DNA from: Motiliproteus sp. MSK22-1
GTDB taxonomy: Bacteria > Pseudomonadota > Gammaproteobacteria > Pseudomonadales > Balneatricaceae
Length of the DNA: 64,000 nt
Direction: 5' to 3'
NCBI RefSeq assembly: GCF_001968815.1
Contig: NZ_MIEQ01000072.1
Location: forward strand, 123,691 to 187,690
Part shown: positions 7,755-17,531 of the stretch, piece after piece
How the letters are laid out: each line of letters opens with the position of its first letter
Position numbering within the stretch: position 1 is the first letter of the stretch
Translations under genes and position numbers: made by a program
The notes under the pieces: model-generated
What the model saw: the letters and a program-made list of their open reading frames with translations, nothing else
Database searches by the model: none
Told to the model about the DNA's origin: nothing

Positions 7755-10178
7755 TCAGTTATCTGATCTGAGCCGCTCACTGTCAGGGTCATAGACGCAG
7801 CCAGAAGTGACCGTTACCGGATAACGGCTACCCAGAACCTTAACGGACAAATCTGCCTTTAATGAGTCAATATCAACATATGCCAGCGCCAGGCTCTTCT
7901 GTGTGCGGTGGCCAAAACCTCCTGAGCTAACCTGTCCGACAATGTTATCGCCGTTGTAGACAGGCTCCATGTGGATTGCGTCCACATCTGTTGATTCTAA
8001 TTCAAGCAATACCAAACGGGTTTTCAGAGAAGATTTCTGCCGTTCCAGAGCGGCCTTGCCTTCAAAGTCTTCTTTGTCTAACTTAACGAAGTAGCCCAGG
8101 TTTGCTTCTAACAGGCTGAACTCTGTAATCAGGTCATGACTCCACATCGGGTAGCCTTTTTCCAAACGCATGGAGTCCATGGCACGCATACCAAAATCTG
8201 CAATGTCCCAGCCTTTACCAGCTTCCATCAGGGCATCATAAAGGGCCAGTTGATGTTCTATCGGATGATGAAGCTCCCAGCCCAGTTCTCCGACGAAATT
8301 CATCCGTAATGCTCTGACTGGAATACCATCGACATTGATCTCCTGCCCGGAAAACCATGGGAAGGCCTTGTTGCTGAGATCAGTACTGGTCAGGCAGCTA
8401 AGGACTTTACGGGCATCCGGGCCGGCTACAACCAGGGTGCCATATTCTTGCGTAATGTTTTTCAGCTGCACGGAATTATCCGTGGGTAAACGTTGAGTCA
8501 GCCAGTCTTCTACCAGTAATTCAGCCGCCGCTGGTGCCATCATATAAAAGCTTCCGTCCCCAAGACGAGTGATGGAAAATTCCCAGGCAACACCGCCTTC
8601 TGCGGTGAGCGGATGGGCCAGGGCGATAGCGCCGGTTTTTTCTGGTATACGGTTTGGTGAGATAGTCTCGAGCCACTGATGTGCTGCTGCTCCTGACAGC
8701 TCAAATTTGGTAAATGGGGACAGGTCCAGTACACCGACATGATTTTGTACATGAAGGCACTCTGCTGCAACGGGTTCAAACCAGTTACTGCGTCGAAAAC
8801 TGTGTGTTTCCTGAGCTGCCATTTCTTCAGGAGCAAACCAACTGGGACGCTCCCAACCGTACCAGGCACCGAATACCGCATTTTTCTCTGAAAATCGCTT
8901 ATTGACTGGAGCGGATTTTTTACCCCGTGCTGCCGGACGCATCGCGTATTCGTTAGGAAATCCCAACTGGTATTCATTCGCATATACTTCAGTGGCTTTG
9001 GCAACGCTGAAGGAGTGATCAGCGTAGTCACCAAAGCGGCGAGGATCCAGCTCAAACAAATCCAGCTCAGGGTGGCCGTTAACGATCCACTGCGCCATAA
9101 AGTGTCCGGCTCCACCACCCTGTACAATACCGAAATTAAAACCGGTACAAACAAAGTAGTTCTGATACCCATTAACCGGCCCGATCAGCGGGTGACCGTC
9201 TGGCGTATAGGTTATCGGGCCATTAATGACCGTTTTTATACCCGCATTGGTTATTAAATTGACCTGTTCCATCGCGGTACACATGATATCTTCGATTCGA
9301 TCCAGGTCGGGTTGCAGCAACTCTTGCCCAAAGGCTGCCGGGACACCGTTGACAGCCCATGGAATCCCGCCCTTTTCATAGGGCCCGAGTATCAACCCTT
9401 TGCCTTCCTGACGCAGATAATATGAAACGTCAGGATCTCTTAACATGGGTAGCATCTCGTCCCTGGCTTCCAGCTCCGGAATATTTTCGGTAACGATAAA
9501 CTGATGCTCCATTGATGCCATGGGTAGCTGATGGCCCACCATTGATGCGACTTCGTTTGCACGGAAACCGGCGGCATTGACAATAATTCCGGCGTCAATG
9601 ACCCCTTTTTCGGTTGTTACTTTCCAGCGACCGTTTTCCAGCTGTTCAATCGATTCAACGGGGTTGTTGCGGACAATGGTTGCACCACCCTGCCGGGCTC
9701 CAGCCGCCATGGCGTTGGTTACACTGGTGGGATCAATGTGGCCATCGGCCGGGTCCCAGAGGCCACCCAGCAGACCATGGGTATCCAAATAGGGGTAGAG
9801 TTCTTTCAGGCGCTCAGTGTCAATAATTTCCAGATTTAACCCTGCCAACTCGGACATGGCGGCAACGCGCTGAAATTCGTCCATTCGGTCCTGGGTGTGA
9901 GCCAGGCGGACGGCTCCTGTCTGGTGGTGATCAACAGGGCTACCGGTTTCTTCCTGCAGGCGACTGTATAGATCGATGCTGTATTGCTGCAGCTTCATGA
10001 CATTGTAGCTATTGCTGAAATGAGGCAGATTTCCTGCGGCATGCCATGTTGAACCAGAGGTCAGTTCCAGTTTCTCCGTCAGCATTACATCCTTCCAACC
10101 CATTTTGGTCAGATGGTAGAGAGTGCTGACGCCGGCAATGCCTCCACCAATAATCAGTACGTCTGTCTTATTTTTCAT
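7755..10178 (-). CDS. FAD-dependent dimethylglycine/sarcosine dehydrogenase-type enzyme with GcvT domains
   Basis: An 807-residue protein with the layout of mitochondrial-type dimethylglycine and sarcosine dehydrogenases. Residues 1-380 form a DAO-type FAD domain (DVLIIGGGIAGVSTLYHL), with the histidine of SGSTWHAAGN that carries covalent FAD in that family. A linker (about 380-440) follows, then a GcvT-like tetrahydrofolate-binding domain (about 440-700) and a C-terminal GcvT beta-barrel (about 705-800, with VGQVSSGGFGHR). The expected reaction is oxidative N-demethylation of dimethylglycine, sarcosine or a similar N-methyl amine, passing formaldehyde to folate. Start ATG preceded by GCAGGAAAC. 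It is divergent from two LysR genes, a likely regulatory pair, and fits the betaine catabolism in the rest of the window. Confidence 0.85.
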   Translation of the reverse strand: MKNKTDVLIIGGGIAGVSTLYHLTKMGWKDVMLTEKLELTSGSTWHAAGNLPHFSNSYNVMKLQQYSIDLYSRLQEETGSPVDHHQTGAVRLAHTQDRMDEFQRVAAMSELAGLNLEIIDTERLKELYPYLDTHGLLGGLWDPADGHIDPTSVTNAMAAGARQGGATIVRNNPVESIEQLENGRWKVTTEKGVIDAGIIVNAAGFRANEVASMVGHQLPMASMEHQFIVTENIPELEARDEMLPMLRDPDVSYYLRQEGKGLILGPYEKGGIPWAVNGVPAAFGQELLQPDLDRIEDIMCTAMEQVNLITNAGIKTVINGPITYTPDGHPLIGPVNGYQNYFVCTGFNFGIVQGGGAGHFMAQWIVNGHPELDLFELDPRRFGDYADHSFSVAKATEVYANEYQLGFPNEYAMRPAARGKKSAPVNKRFSEKNAVFGAWYGWERPSWFAPEEMAAQETHSFRRSNWFEPVAAECLHVQNHVGVLDLSPFTKFELSGAAAHQWLETISPNRIPEKTGAIALAHPLTAEGGVAWEFSITRLGDGSFYMMAPAAAELLVEDWLTQRLPTDNSVQLKNITQEYGTLVVAGPDARKVLSCLTSTDLSNKAFPWFSGQEINVDGIPVRALRMNFVGELGWELHHPIEHQLALYDALMEAGKGWDIADFGMRAMDSMRLEKGYPMWSHDLITEFSLLEANLGYFVKLDKEDFEGKAALERQKSSLKTRLVLLELESTDVDAIHMEPVYNGDNIVGQVSSGGFGHRTQKSLALAYVDIDSLKADLSVKVLGSRYPVTVTSGCVYDPDSERLRSDN

Positions 10179-10401
10179 TTTTTGTTTCCTGCTCGTATGT
10201 AAAGGATGGTTTTGCCACCTCGCCTCTTGAAATAAGGCATGGTTCGATGGTAAGAAGGGTTGTTATCCAACACAAACGATATAAAAGATGCTTTTCGATA
10301 AGCTGTGCTTATGAAAGTTAGTATTACAGATAGGCTGATGCCGAGAGCTACACCCAATTTGAATTTATTAATATGAGCTCGTTGGAGGATATCTACGTAG
10401 G

Positions 10402-11286
10402 ATGGATAAGCTGTTAACCAACAATATTCAGTTGAACTGGCTACGCACTTTTGAAGCGGCAGGACGACGGTTAAGTTTTACTCTGGCGGCCGAGGAACTG
10501 AACATGAGTCAATCTGCCGTGAGTCAGCAGGTGCAGCTGTTGGAGCACCATCTGGATCAACGGTTGTTTGTTCGTATCAATCGCACTATTCAGCTGACCG
10601 ACTCAGGGCGTGCTTTTTTGCCTCTGGTACAGGATTCTTTGCGTCAGCTGAACAACGGTGCCGCCCAGATATTCGCGCCGTTGAATGATGCTGTTATTGA
10701 AATAAACGTAAATACGGCCTTTAGTGTGCTCTGGTTAGCATCCCGGTTGCAGCGCTTCAATGCCATTTATCCACAGATCTCTATTCGTCAACTTGGCACA
10801 AACTGGGCAACTGATTTTGATATTTCCACCGCTGAGCTGGAAATTCGTTATGGCACTGGTCAGTGGTCCGGGTTAGAGTCGCATCGTTTGATTGATCCGC
10901 GCCTGCGACCTTATTGTACTGCTGAATATGCCAAAAGGCTGCGTCGGCCGGAAGATCTTGAGACGCTGCCTTTACTGGATGTTTTAGGCACGGCTCAAGG
11001 TTGGGATTCTTGGCTGGAGACTATGGATCTGGAAACGTTGAAATCGCAACCGCGCCAGTATATGGATAGTCATGCAACAGCGGTTTCTATGGCTGCTAAT
11101 GGATTTGGAGTCTGTTTGATGTACGACGAATTGATGCAGGAAGGGGTATTGGCCAGCCAGCTGGTTGCTCCATTTATGGACAGTATCTGCACGGATAACA
11201 GCTATTATCTTTGTTATAAGGATGAAGGATCAATGTCCTCCGCCTCGCAGATTTTCAAAAACTGGCTGCTGAGCGACCTGTCCTAG
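10402..11286 (+). CDS. LysR-type regulator, GcvA-like
   Basis: A 294-residue LysR-type transcription factor. The N-terminal winged helix-turn-helix is at residues 8-66 (LNWLRTFEAAGRRLSFTLAA, then MSQSAVSQQVQLLEHHL). The effector domain follows, with the GcvA-type features of a short LysR_substrate region (YGTGQWSG, LRPYCTAEYAKRL). It is divergent from the dimethylglycine-dehydrogenase-like gene over a 220-base spacer and probably controls it. It is followed four bases later by the possible TTG of a second LysR gene, so the two are co-transcribed. Confidence 0.85.
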   Translation: MDKLLTNNIQLNWLRTFEAAGRRLSFTLAAEELNMSQSAVSQQVQLLEHHLDQRLFVRINRTIQLTDSGRAFLPLVQDSLRQLNNGAAQIFAPLNDAVIEINVNTAFSVLWLASRLQRFNAIYPQISIRQLGTNWATDFDISTAELEIRYGTGQWSGLESHRLIDPRLRPYCTAEYAKRLRRPEDLETLPLLDVLGTAQGWDSWLETMDLETLKSQPRQYMDSHATAVSMAANGFGVCLMYDELMQEGVLASQLVAPFMDSICTDNSYYLCYKDEGSMSSASQIFKNWLLSDLS

Positions 11287-11325
11287 GGATTGAGTGCTCT
11301 ATCAATTGGGATAGAAAGGTTAACC

Positions 11326-12258
11326 ATGAAGCGTCACTTCCCACCATTACATGCACTACGGGCGTTTGAAGCAACTGCACGGTTGCTGAGTTTTCAGCAG
11401 GCTGCCCAGGAAATGAATGTGACCCATTCAGCTATCAGCCACCAGATCAAAAAGCTGGAAACGGAATTGGGTAAGCCCTTGTTTGAACGTCTGGGGCGCA
11501 GTATTGCTTTAACTGACGAAGGGCAGCGCTATTTCAACGAAATTCATTTGGCTCTAAATAAAATAGAATTCAGTACACAGGAAATATTTGGTGAGCCGGA
11601 TCAGGGTGATCTTATTGTGCAGGTCTATATGGGGATCGCTTCACGTTGGCTGGTTCCTCGAATTGGTGATTTTCGAACACTCTTTCCCGGTATCCACATT
11701 GAGTTATCCAGTTCCTATCAAGGCTGGGATTTTGACCCCTATATGGCTGATCTTGGTATCATCTATACCGAAAAGAAAGCCCCTGGATTGATCTATCAGC
11801 GATTGTTTAAAGGTACACTTATTCCTGTCTGTAGCCCTGACCTGTTTGATGTGGAATCCGGTTCTTTGGATGACCTGCTGGACCAGCCTTTTTTGACCAT
11901 CACTGAATCACCCAATAATCTGTATTACTGGCTTCAATATCTTGGTGTCAAAGATGATCGGGTAAAAGTGCTCAGTGAGCATGACAATCACTTGCTGACG
12001 CTGGAAGCTGCGATTGCCGGTGAAGGTGTTGCTATTGTGCACTCCTTTTTCGCCAGTGGTGATCTGGCGAGCGGTAAGTTAATCAAACCCACGGAAATTC
12101 AGGTACCGGAGCAGGGAGCCTGGTACCTGATTCAGTCTGCCCGTAACGCTAGTGATTCCAAAATCGCCCGGTTTTCCAGCTGGTTACATCAGCAAATTGC
12201 TGCAGATCAGTCATTAGGTCGTTATCAAAGAGCGGCTGGAAGCCAACCGCAAGATTGA
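11326..12258 (+). CDS. LysR-type regulator, GcvA-like (second of a pair)
   Basis: A 310-residue LysR-type regulator. The helix-turn-helix is at residues 5-63 (LHALRAFEATARLLSFQQAAQEM, then VTHSAISHQIKKLE), followed by an effector domain with YMGIASRWLVPRI and IYTEKKAPG. I chose ATG 11326 because AAAGGT lies just upstream and the protein then begins MKRHFPPLHALRAF, typical of the family; a TTG 36 bases earlier is possible. It is paralogous in type to the preceding gene but not a recent duplicate. Two adjacent GcvA-type regulators facing one flavoenzyme suggests dual input. Confidence 0.85.
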   Translation: MKRHFPPLHALRAFEATARLLSFQQAAQEMNVTHSAISHQIKKLETELGKPLFERLGRSIALTDEGQRYFNEIHLALNKIEFSTQEIFGEPDQGDLIVQVYMGIASRWLVPRIGDFRTLFPGIHIELSSSYQGWDFDPYMADLGIIYTEKKAPGLIYQRLFKGTLIPVCSPDLFDVESGSLDDLLDQPFLTITESPNNLYYWLQYLGVKDDRVKVLSEHDNHLLTLEAAIAGEGVAIVHSFFASGDLASGKLIKPTEIQVPEQGAWYLIQSARNASDSKIARFSSWLHQQIAADQSLGRYQRAAGSQPQD

Positions 12259-12270
12259 GTCGACTGGAAG

Positions 12271-13047
12271 TTAACGGACGTACTGACGAATAATTCTGTC
12301 AATCTTGCCGCTTTCTTTTAGTTCTTTGAGAATTTTTAAGTATTTCGCTTTGAAGTCATCCTTGTAAGGGAATGCATCACCGTTAGTCGCAAAGCCAAGA
12401 TAGCCGTTCTCTGAGCTGATCACGTCGCTTTTTTGGATGCTGCTACCGTCATACTCACCCTTCTTAGCCAGTTTTTTCAGCTCCCATTCGATAGATAGAC
12501 CGTCGTTCATGTAGCAGTCCAACTTACCATCAATAAGTTTTAGCAGGTTCGCACTTGTGCTCTCCGCCTCTTCTACCGTTATGTCGCCAGACTTGACCAG
12601 TTCCCAGAACTTGTCCCCACCAACGGCATAACCGGCGTTGTTACCGACTTTAAGCCCCAGGTAATCATCCGGCCAGGTGTCTCGTTTTGTTTCCAGAACG
12701 GATTTCCGACAGAAGACTGTTTGTTCTTCTTGCAGGATCGGCGCGTCATACTCCATAAATGGACGTTGTGCACGTTTGTAGGGGGGGTAGAGAGCAAAGA
12801 TTTTCCCTTTTTCGACGAGTTTTAGTCCATCCTTCCAGCTTATGCCCTCCAGGGAAACTTCGTAATCAGGCATACGGGAAAAAATTTGCTCGAGAATCTG
12901 GGTATAGATACCGGATAACTCATTGCCAAACTCGTTATAGGAATAGGGAGGGTAGCCATTATCCCCATAAATCGTCACTTTGGTTGCAGCCGTAGAGAGG
13001 CCGGAAAACATCAGGGCGATAACAGCAAGTACTCGAATAACCATCAT
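12271..13047 (-). CDS. Orphan family 3 extracellular solute-binding protein
   Basis: A 258-residue protein with signal peptide MMVIRVLAVIALMFSGLSTA before ATKVT. It has the SBP_bac_3 fold: VTIYGDNGYPPYSY at the N-terminus, WKDGLKLVEKGKIFALYPP, LGLKVGNNAGYAVGG, and LDCYMNDGLSIEW. Such proteins usually bring polar amino acids to an ABC importer, but no permease or ATPase of that class is adjacent, so it may serve as a sensor or pair with components elsewhere. Start ATG with GGAG seven bases upstream. Convergent with the LysR pair. Confidence 0.8.
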   Translation of the reverse strand: MMVIRVLAVIALMFSGLSTAATKVTIYGDNGYPPYSYNEFGNELSGIYTQILEQIFSRMPDYEVSLEGISWKDGLKLVEKGKIFALYPPYKRAQRPFMEYDAPILQEEQTVFCRKSVLETKRDTWPDDYLGLKVGNNAGYAVGGDKFWELVKSGDITVEEAESTSANLLKLIDGKLDCYMNDGLSIEWELKKLAKKGEYDGSSIQKSDVISSENGYLGFATNGDAFPYKDDFKAKYLKILKELKESGKIDRIIRQYVR

Positions 13048-13445
13048 ATAATCTCCAATGTATTAATAAGGCTTTTGCAGACTGATACAGAGGTCTGGTA
13101 ATTGTAGCTACAACAAAATTGAGGTTCTATTTTCCGTGTCTGTTGTTTGATAGTTGCCCGGATCTCCAATCGCTCTGGAGTCCAGTGGACCAGTTTGTAG
13201 ATTGCTGACAAGGCTCTCTTTTCTTTGTTGTTTTAGGAGTTGCTTGTGGAGTGTTTTATTCAGTGTAGTACAGAGTTGCTGCGAAGGAGCTTGAGTTAAG
13301 GAACCTTCGAATAAGCCTATAATATTCTCAGCGAGCCCTGGAATGGCTAAATGTGCTGTTTTCGGTGCCTATCGCTGATTCAGGAGCCGCCGAGAATATG
13401 CAGGATTGATTTGCTGATGAGAGGGGGGATAAAAATATCCTTAAA
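13048..13445. other. Intergenic region with a dispersed repeat copy
   Basis: 398 bases between two minus-strand genes, the solute-binding protein gene and the downstream end of the Tau-like operon. No supported gene. The only structure I recognise is a copy of the intergenic repeat at 13301-13337. Confidence 0.5.
13301..13337 (+). repeat. Dispersed intergenic repeat, copy
   Basis: Matches the family consensus, whose core reads CCATTATGTTCTCAGCGAGC; here TATAATATTCTCAGCGAGCC follows the outer arm GAACCTTCGAATAAGCC. The plus orientation is defined by this core. Confidence 0.65.
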
Positions 13446-14303
13446 TCAGGTTTTCCCCTTCCAGGGGATAAGTTTGGCCTCCAGCTTTCGCATCAGAATG
13501 TCGATGCTGTAGCCGATCAGGCCGACAATAATGACCCCTAACACGACAACGTCTGTGGCCAGGAATTTACTGGCTGCCATAATCATGAAGCCAACGCCGG
13601 ATTCTGCTGCCACCAGTTCTGCTGCCACTACCGTTCCCCAGCAAATACCCATTGCTACCCGCATTCCGGTAAATATCTCGGGAAGTGAGTTTGGCAAAAT
13701 AACATGTAGCAGTACTTGTTTTTTGCTGGCTCCGAGAGAATAAGCCGCATGTATTTTGGATAGCTTTACGCTGCCAACTCCCGCGCGAGCAGCGATTACC
13801 ATGACCCAAAGTGCGGCAAAAAATAGCAGCATGATTTTAGAGCGCTCGCCAATTCCGGACCAGATAATCACTAATGGAATAAATGCCAGGGGAGGGATTG
13901 GGCGAAAGAACTCGACCACCGGGTCGAACCAGCCCTTGATCACTTCTGATAACCCCATTGCGAATCCAAGAGGAACACCGACTAAGCAACCAAGGGCGAA
14001 ACCTATCAGAATTCTGTAGAGACTCGCCCAGATATGTTCCAGCAGAGAGAAGTTGCGGTAACCCTCACCGGAAATATTAATAAACTGTTCCCAGACGGCC
14101 TGGGGTGAAGGCCAAAAAATGGGATTGATAAATTCCAGAGCGCTTCCGACATACCAAACTACGGCCATCGTAATGACTGAAAGTATGCTCCAGGTACGAC
14201 CATTGGCCACGGCGGAAGTATCTCCAAAAGTGACGGTCTTGCGTTTTGTCAGGCCGTCTTCGGAGAGACCTATAACTTGTTTTACCTGCTGTATTAGTAC
14301 CAT
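13446..14303 (-). CDS. ABC transporter permease, TauC/SsuC type
   Basis: A 285-residue inner-membrane permease of the BPD_transp_1 family with about six transmembrane segments. The EAA loop, which couples to the ATPase, reads AYSLGASKKQVLLHVILPNSLPEI, the standard sulfonate/nitrate/taurine form, and VEFFRPIPPLAFIPLVIIWSGIGE is the family hallmark segment. It starts three bases after the ATPase stop, so the two genes are translationally linked. Together with the ATPase and the binding protein further upstream it forms a complete importer. The substrate may be a sulfonate or, from context, an amine-containing osmolyte. Confidence 0.88.
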   Translation of the reverse strand: MVLIQQVKQVIGLSEDGLTKRKTVTFGDTSAVANGRTWSILSVITMAVVWYVGSALEFINPIFWPSPQAVWEQFINISGEGYRNFSLLEHIWASLYRILIGFALGCLVGVPLGFAMGLSEVIKGWFDPVVEFFRPIPPLAFIPLVIIWSGIGERSKIMLLFFAALWVMVIAARAGVGSVKLSKIHAAYSLGASKKQVLLHVILPNSLPEIFTGMRVAMGICWGTVVAAELVAAESGVGFMIMAASKFLATDVVVLGVIIVGLIGYSIDILMRKLEAKLIPWKGKT

Positions 14304-14306
14304 AAT

Positions 14307-15116
14307 TTAGTCTCCTGCCATTTCGACTTGGCCCATGATTTCCTCTTCCATATCCCAGATCATGGAGAGTATCTCTTCACGTTTAGAGATAAATTCGGTC
14401 GATGCTTTGATCTCGCGAGGGTCCTCAACTAATCCCGCTTCAGCAAACGGTAACTCGTATTGTTGCTTTATGCGGCCGGGGCGAGGTGCCATAACAAATA
14501 GTTTTTCTCCCAAAAACAGCGCTTCTTCAACACTATGGGTGATAAGGATGATGGTCTTACCGGTTTCCTTCCAAAGCTTAAGTACCAGGCTTTGCATTTT
14601 CTCCCGGGTGAGGGCATCGAGTGCACCCAGAGGCTCATCCATTAGAATTACATCCGGGTCATTGGCTAAACAGCGTGCCAAGGCAACCCGTTGCTGCATA
14701 CCGCCGGATAACTCGTAAACCGGCTTGTCATAAAAATCCTGTAAGCCCACAATTTGCAGCAGTTCTGTAACCGTCTTTTTTATCTGCTCTTTTGGAGTAC
14801 CTTTCATCATCGGCCCAAAACCTACATTTTCCGCTACCGATAGCCATTCAAATAGTGCCCCCTGCTGGAACACCATTCCCCGGTCGGATCCGGGACCGTG
14901 CAGTTCAGTCGATGCGAGCGATACTTTCCCGGCCGTCGGTGCCAGAAAGCCGGCGACAATATTCATCAGGGTACTCTTGCCGCAGCCTGAAGGCCCCAGA
15001 ATAGAAAGCAGTTCACCTTGTTTTAAACTAAAAGATACATTTTGTAAGGCTTCAACTTGATCACCGCTGGGTGTATCAAAAACCATGGATACGTTATTAA
15101 CCACTAAATCAGACAT
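14307..15116 (-). CDS. ABC transporter ATP-binding protein, TauB/SsuB type
   Basis: A 269-residue nucleotide-binding subunit. Motifs in order: Walker A LGPSGCGKST (about 43-52), Q-loop VFQQGALFEW, signature YELSGGMQQRVALARCL, Walker B PDVILMDEPLGALD, H-loop LITHSVEEALFLG. It is of the nitrate/sulfonate/taurine subfamily. ATG 15116 has AAGGGT eight bases upstream; another in-frame ATG six bases earlier overlaps that site. It powers the import with the downstream permease. Confidence 0.9.
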   Translation of the reverse strand: MSDLVVNNVSMVFDTPSGDQVEALQNVSFSLKQGELLSILGPSGCGKSTLMNIVAGFLAPTAGKVSLASTELHGPGSDRGMVFQQGALFEWLSVAENVGFGPMMKGTPKEQIKKTVTELLQIVGLQDFYDKPVYELSGGMQQRVALARCLANDPDVILMDEPLGALDALTREKMQSLVLKLWKETGKTIILITHSVEEALFLGEKLFVMAPRPGRIKQQYELPFAEAGLVEDPREIKASTEFISKREEILSMIWDMEEEIMGQVEMAGD

Positions 15117-15280
15117 GGTCATACCCTTATGTATGTGGAGTATTGATTGGATAGAGATCAGCCTGGAGACAGCCTGTCAGAAAAAGATTGAGCTATCCGA
15201 GAAACCAGCCCTGTCCAGCGTTGGTGCTATCAGGGCTATTGGATCTACCATAAAATCACCTGGATACCCGTCCGGCAGGC

Positions 15281-16297
15281 TTAATTGACCTTTTCATAAA
15301 AACGGGAATCGATGTATTGGCTGTAGTCCGGCAGTGCTTTTGGTATTTGCTTGTGCAACACAAAAAAGTCCGCAACTTCTTTGGTGAAGCTCTGAACCGT
15401 ACCGCCCAGCCAGTTGGTGGACAGCTGTGCATCCTTTAACGGGAATTCGAACAGAGCCAGCACCTGATTTGAATCTTCCAGGGACAGGCCGGCAGCTTTG
15501 GCGATGGTTGGTTGTAATGGTTTTGGGTTTTCAATAAATCCACGATTTGCATCATCAGTCACCTGTAAAAAACCGGTTACCAGCTCGGGGTATTGTTCAG
15601 CAAAGCTGTTATTCACCGATATGACATCGAACACACGGATACCGATGGCTTCCTGTTGTTTGGCGGTCATCAGCACGGAACCGTATTGTTTCATGCGGCG
15701 AAGAGCGCCACCCCAACCACAGGCCATAGCAACATCACCACGCGCCATGGCGGCAGCACTGTCAGCAGGCGCCATATCCAGCAGATGGATTTTGGTGCTG
15801 TCTACCTTGAGATGACTCATTATCCGCAGCATCTTGTAATGGGCCACGGTGCCAAAAGGTACAGCAACCTTTTTACCCTCCAGGCTGCTCGCGTTTTCTT
15901 GAGTGATACCTGTTGATCGATTAACCACGCAGTTATCATTTTCGGCGTAGGAGACAGCGATGCCCACCATGGTGATTGGCAAGCCCTGAGAGGTGGCAAC
16001 TGTAAAGGGTACAAGACCCTGAGAATAAGCAATATCCACATCGCCGGAGGCCATGGCTGCGGACATAGCAGTACCGGAATCAAAAGCGCGCCACTCGACC
16101 TCGACCCCCATTTTTGAATCGTAGGTTTTGTTTAACTGCGCTGCCTGATTAGCGGTGGGCCACTCCAGGAAATAAGCGACTGTGACCTTATCGGGCTTAT
16201 TGGCAGCTGCTACGTGCATAGCAGTTAACGCAGATGCAGCAAACAGGGCTGCCTTTACAGTAGAAGAAATGAGACCTGAAGATTTTTTTATTTTCAT
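15281..16297 (-). CDS. TauA-like periplasmic substrate-binding protein
   Basis: A 338-residue exported binding protein. The signal peptide begins MKIKKSSGLISSTVKAALFA and is cleaved after an AANA/AAA region before NKPDKVTVAY. The mature part aligns with TauA: VEWRAFDSGTAMSAAMASGDVDIA, KKVAVPFGTVAHYKML, and the C-terminal DYSQYIDSRFYEKV, almost the same as the TauA ending. ATG 16297 has GAGAGAA upstream and places the signal peptide correctly. A 158-base gap separates it from the ATPase gene on the same strand. Its divergent neighbour is a carnitine-type GlxA regulator, so taurine is not certain as ligand. Confidence 0.85.
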   Translation of the reverse strand: MKIKKSSGLISSTVKAALFAASALTAMHVAAANKPDKVTVAYFLEWPTANQAAQLNKTYDSKMGVEVEWRAFDSGTAMSAAMASGDVDIAYSQGLVPFTVATSQGLPITMVGIAVSYAENDNCVVNRSTGITQENASSLEGKKVAVPFGTVAHYKMLRIMSHLKVDSTKIHLLDMAPADSAAAMARGDVAMACGWGGALRRMKQYGSVLMTAKQQEAIGIRVFDVISVNNSFAEQYPELVTGFLQVTDDANRGFIENPKPLQPTIAKAAGLSLEDSNQVLALFEFPLKDAQLSTNWLGGTVQSFTKEVADFFVLHKQIPKALPDYSQYIDSRFYEKVN

Positions 16298-16568
16298 GAG
16301 TTCTCTCTGCATCAGTTTCGTTACTTTTATAGTTGTTAACCTTGCAGTACCCATATTGCAGCGGAAAAAGAAGGGTAACAATTGAGTAATATCCTGTTGA
16401 TGTTAGTTTTTCTAACATCAACAGGCGTGCTTGAAATGAGCTGGAAAACGCCGGAGCCTGTCGAGAGGCTACCGATATTTCTCGGCAGAGGACCTGCTGG
16501 TTGAACTGGGATATAGTTGTAGTTTATCGATAAAAAATTGATTAATCTCGACTACCTTAAGGACTGAT

Positions 16569-17531
16569 ATGTTTGGCAATTATCCAACTAAACTCCCTCA
16601 GGAAATCAGTTTTTTACTCTTGCCTCGTTTTTCGCTGATTGGTTTTTCTTCACTGGTTGATCCGTTACGTTGGGCTAATACTATCAGTGGAAAGGAACTT
16701 TATACTTGGAAAAACTTGTCTCTTGATGGCAAACCGGTGATTTCCAGTGACAGGATGTCATTGCTTGCCGACGCGGCTGTTGATGAAGTGCCGCAAACGG
16801 AAATGCTGGTTGTATGTGCCGGTTATGATCCCCAGCTGTACGTAACGCCGCAGCTAACAGGCTGGTTAAGACGACAGGCTTCTCATGGCTCGATTATCGG
16901 TGCCCAGGACACGGGGTCCTACATTTTGGCTGTGGCCGGTTTGCTGAATAATTATCGCGCGACAATTCACTGGGAGAATCTCAACAGTTTCGCGGAAGAG
17001 TTTCCCAAAGTGAAGGTTGTCGATGATATTTTTGAAATTGATCGTAATCGTTTTTCCTGTTCCGGCGGCTTGTCCGGACTGGATATGATGCTTCACCTGA
17101 TTCAGTGTCAACACGGTCAGGATTTGGCGGCAGCGGTCTCGGAAGAGCTTATTTATAGCCAACGGAGAAGTGCTGAGCATCCTCAGCGCCTTTCATTACA
17201 GGCCCGTTTGGGAACGACAAATCTAAAGTTGATCTCTGCGATTAAAATTATGCAACGGACATTGGAACAACCGCTGACTATTCCGGAGCTTGCAGCAGAA
17301 GTGCACATATCCGACAGAGAGCTGGAGCGCCTGTTTCGTAAGCATCTGAAAACGACGCCAGGGGCTTATTATCGCGCACTAAGGTTAGAGCAGGCGCGAA
17401 GATTGCTTCAACAAACCAGCCAAAGTGTAACCAGTATCTCCGTGGCTTGTGGCTTCAGTTCCTCGGCTCACTTCAGCCGTTGTTATTTAGCACAGTATGG
17501 AGTGGCGCCGAGCAAGGACCGTCAGGCCTGA
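16569..17531 (+). CDS. GlxA-family AraC-type regulator, CdhR/GbdR-like
   Basis: A 320-residue regulator with an N-terminal DJ-1/PfpI-like ligand domain (about 1-190: ISFLLLPRFSLIGFSSLVDPLRWAN, GAQDTGSYILA, FSCSGGLSGLDMMLHLI) and a C-terminal AraC helix-turn-helix pair (about 215-315: LTIPELAAEVHISDRELERLFRK, then ISVACGFSSSAHFSRCY). This architecture is that of CdhR (carnitine) and GbdR (betaine/dimethylglycine) of Pseudomonas. It is transcribed toward the carnitine-type operon and divergent from the TauA-like gene, so it could control either. Confidence 0.85.
   Translation: MFGNYPTKLPQEISFLLLPRFSLIGFSSLVDPLRWANTISGKELYTWKNLSLDGKPVISSDRMSLLADAAVDEVPQTEMLVVCAGYDPQLYVTPQLTGWLRRQASHGSIIGAQDTGSYILAVAGLLNNYRATIHWENLNSFAEEFPKVKVVDDIFEIDRNRFSCSGGLSGLDMMLHLIQCQHGQDLAAAVSEELIYSQRRSAEHPQRLSLQARLGTTNLKLISAIKIMQRTLEQPLTIPELAAEVHISDRELERLFRKHLKTTPGAYYRALRLEQARRLLQQTSQSVTSISVACGFSSSAHFSRCYLAQYGVAPSKDRQA

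Noticed and set aside
8540..9172. A 210-codon open frame on the minus strand in another frame within the GcvT-domain flavoenzyme
   Set aside because: It lies wholly inside a well supported gene, has no ribosome site or recognisable domain, and the residue composition is that of a shadow frame.
10175..10357. A 60-codon frame upstream of the flavoenzyme gene on the minus strand
   Set aside because: TTG start, no ribosome site, occupies the divergent promoter region, no similarity seen.
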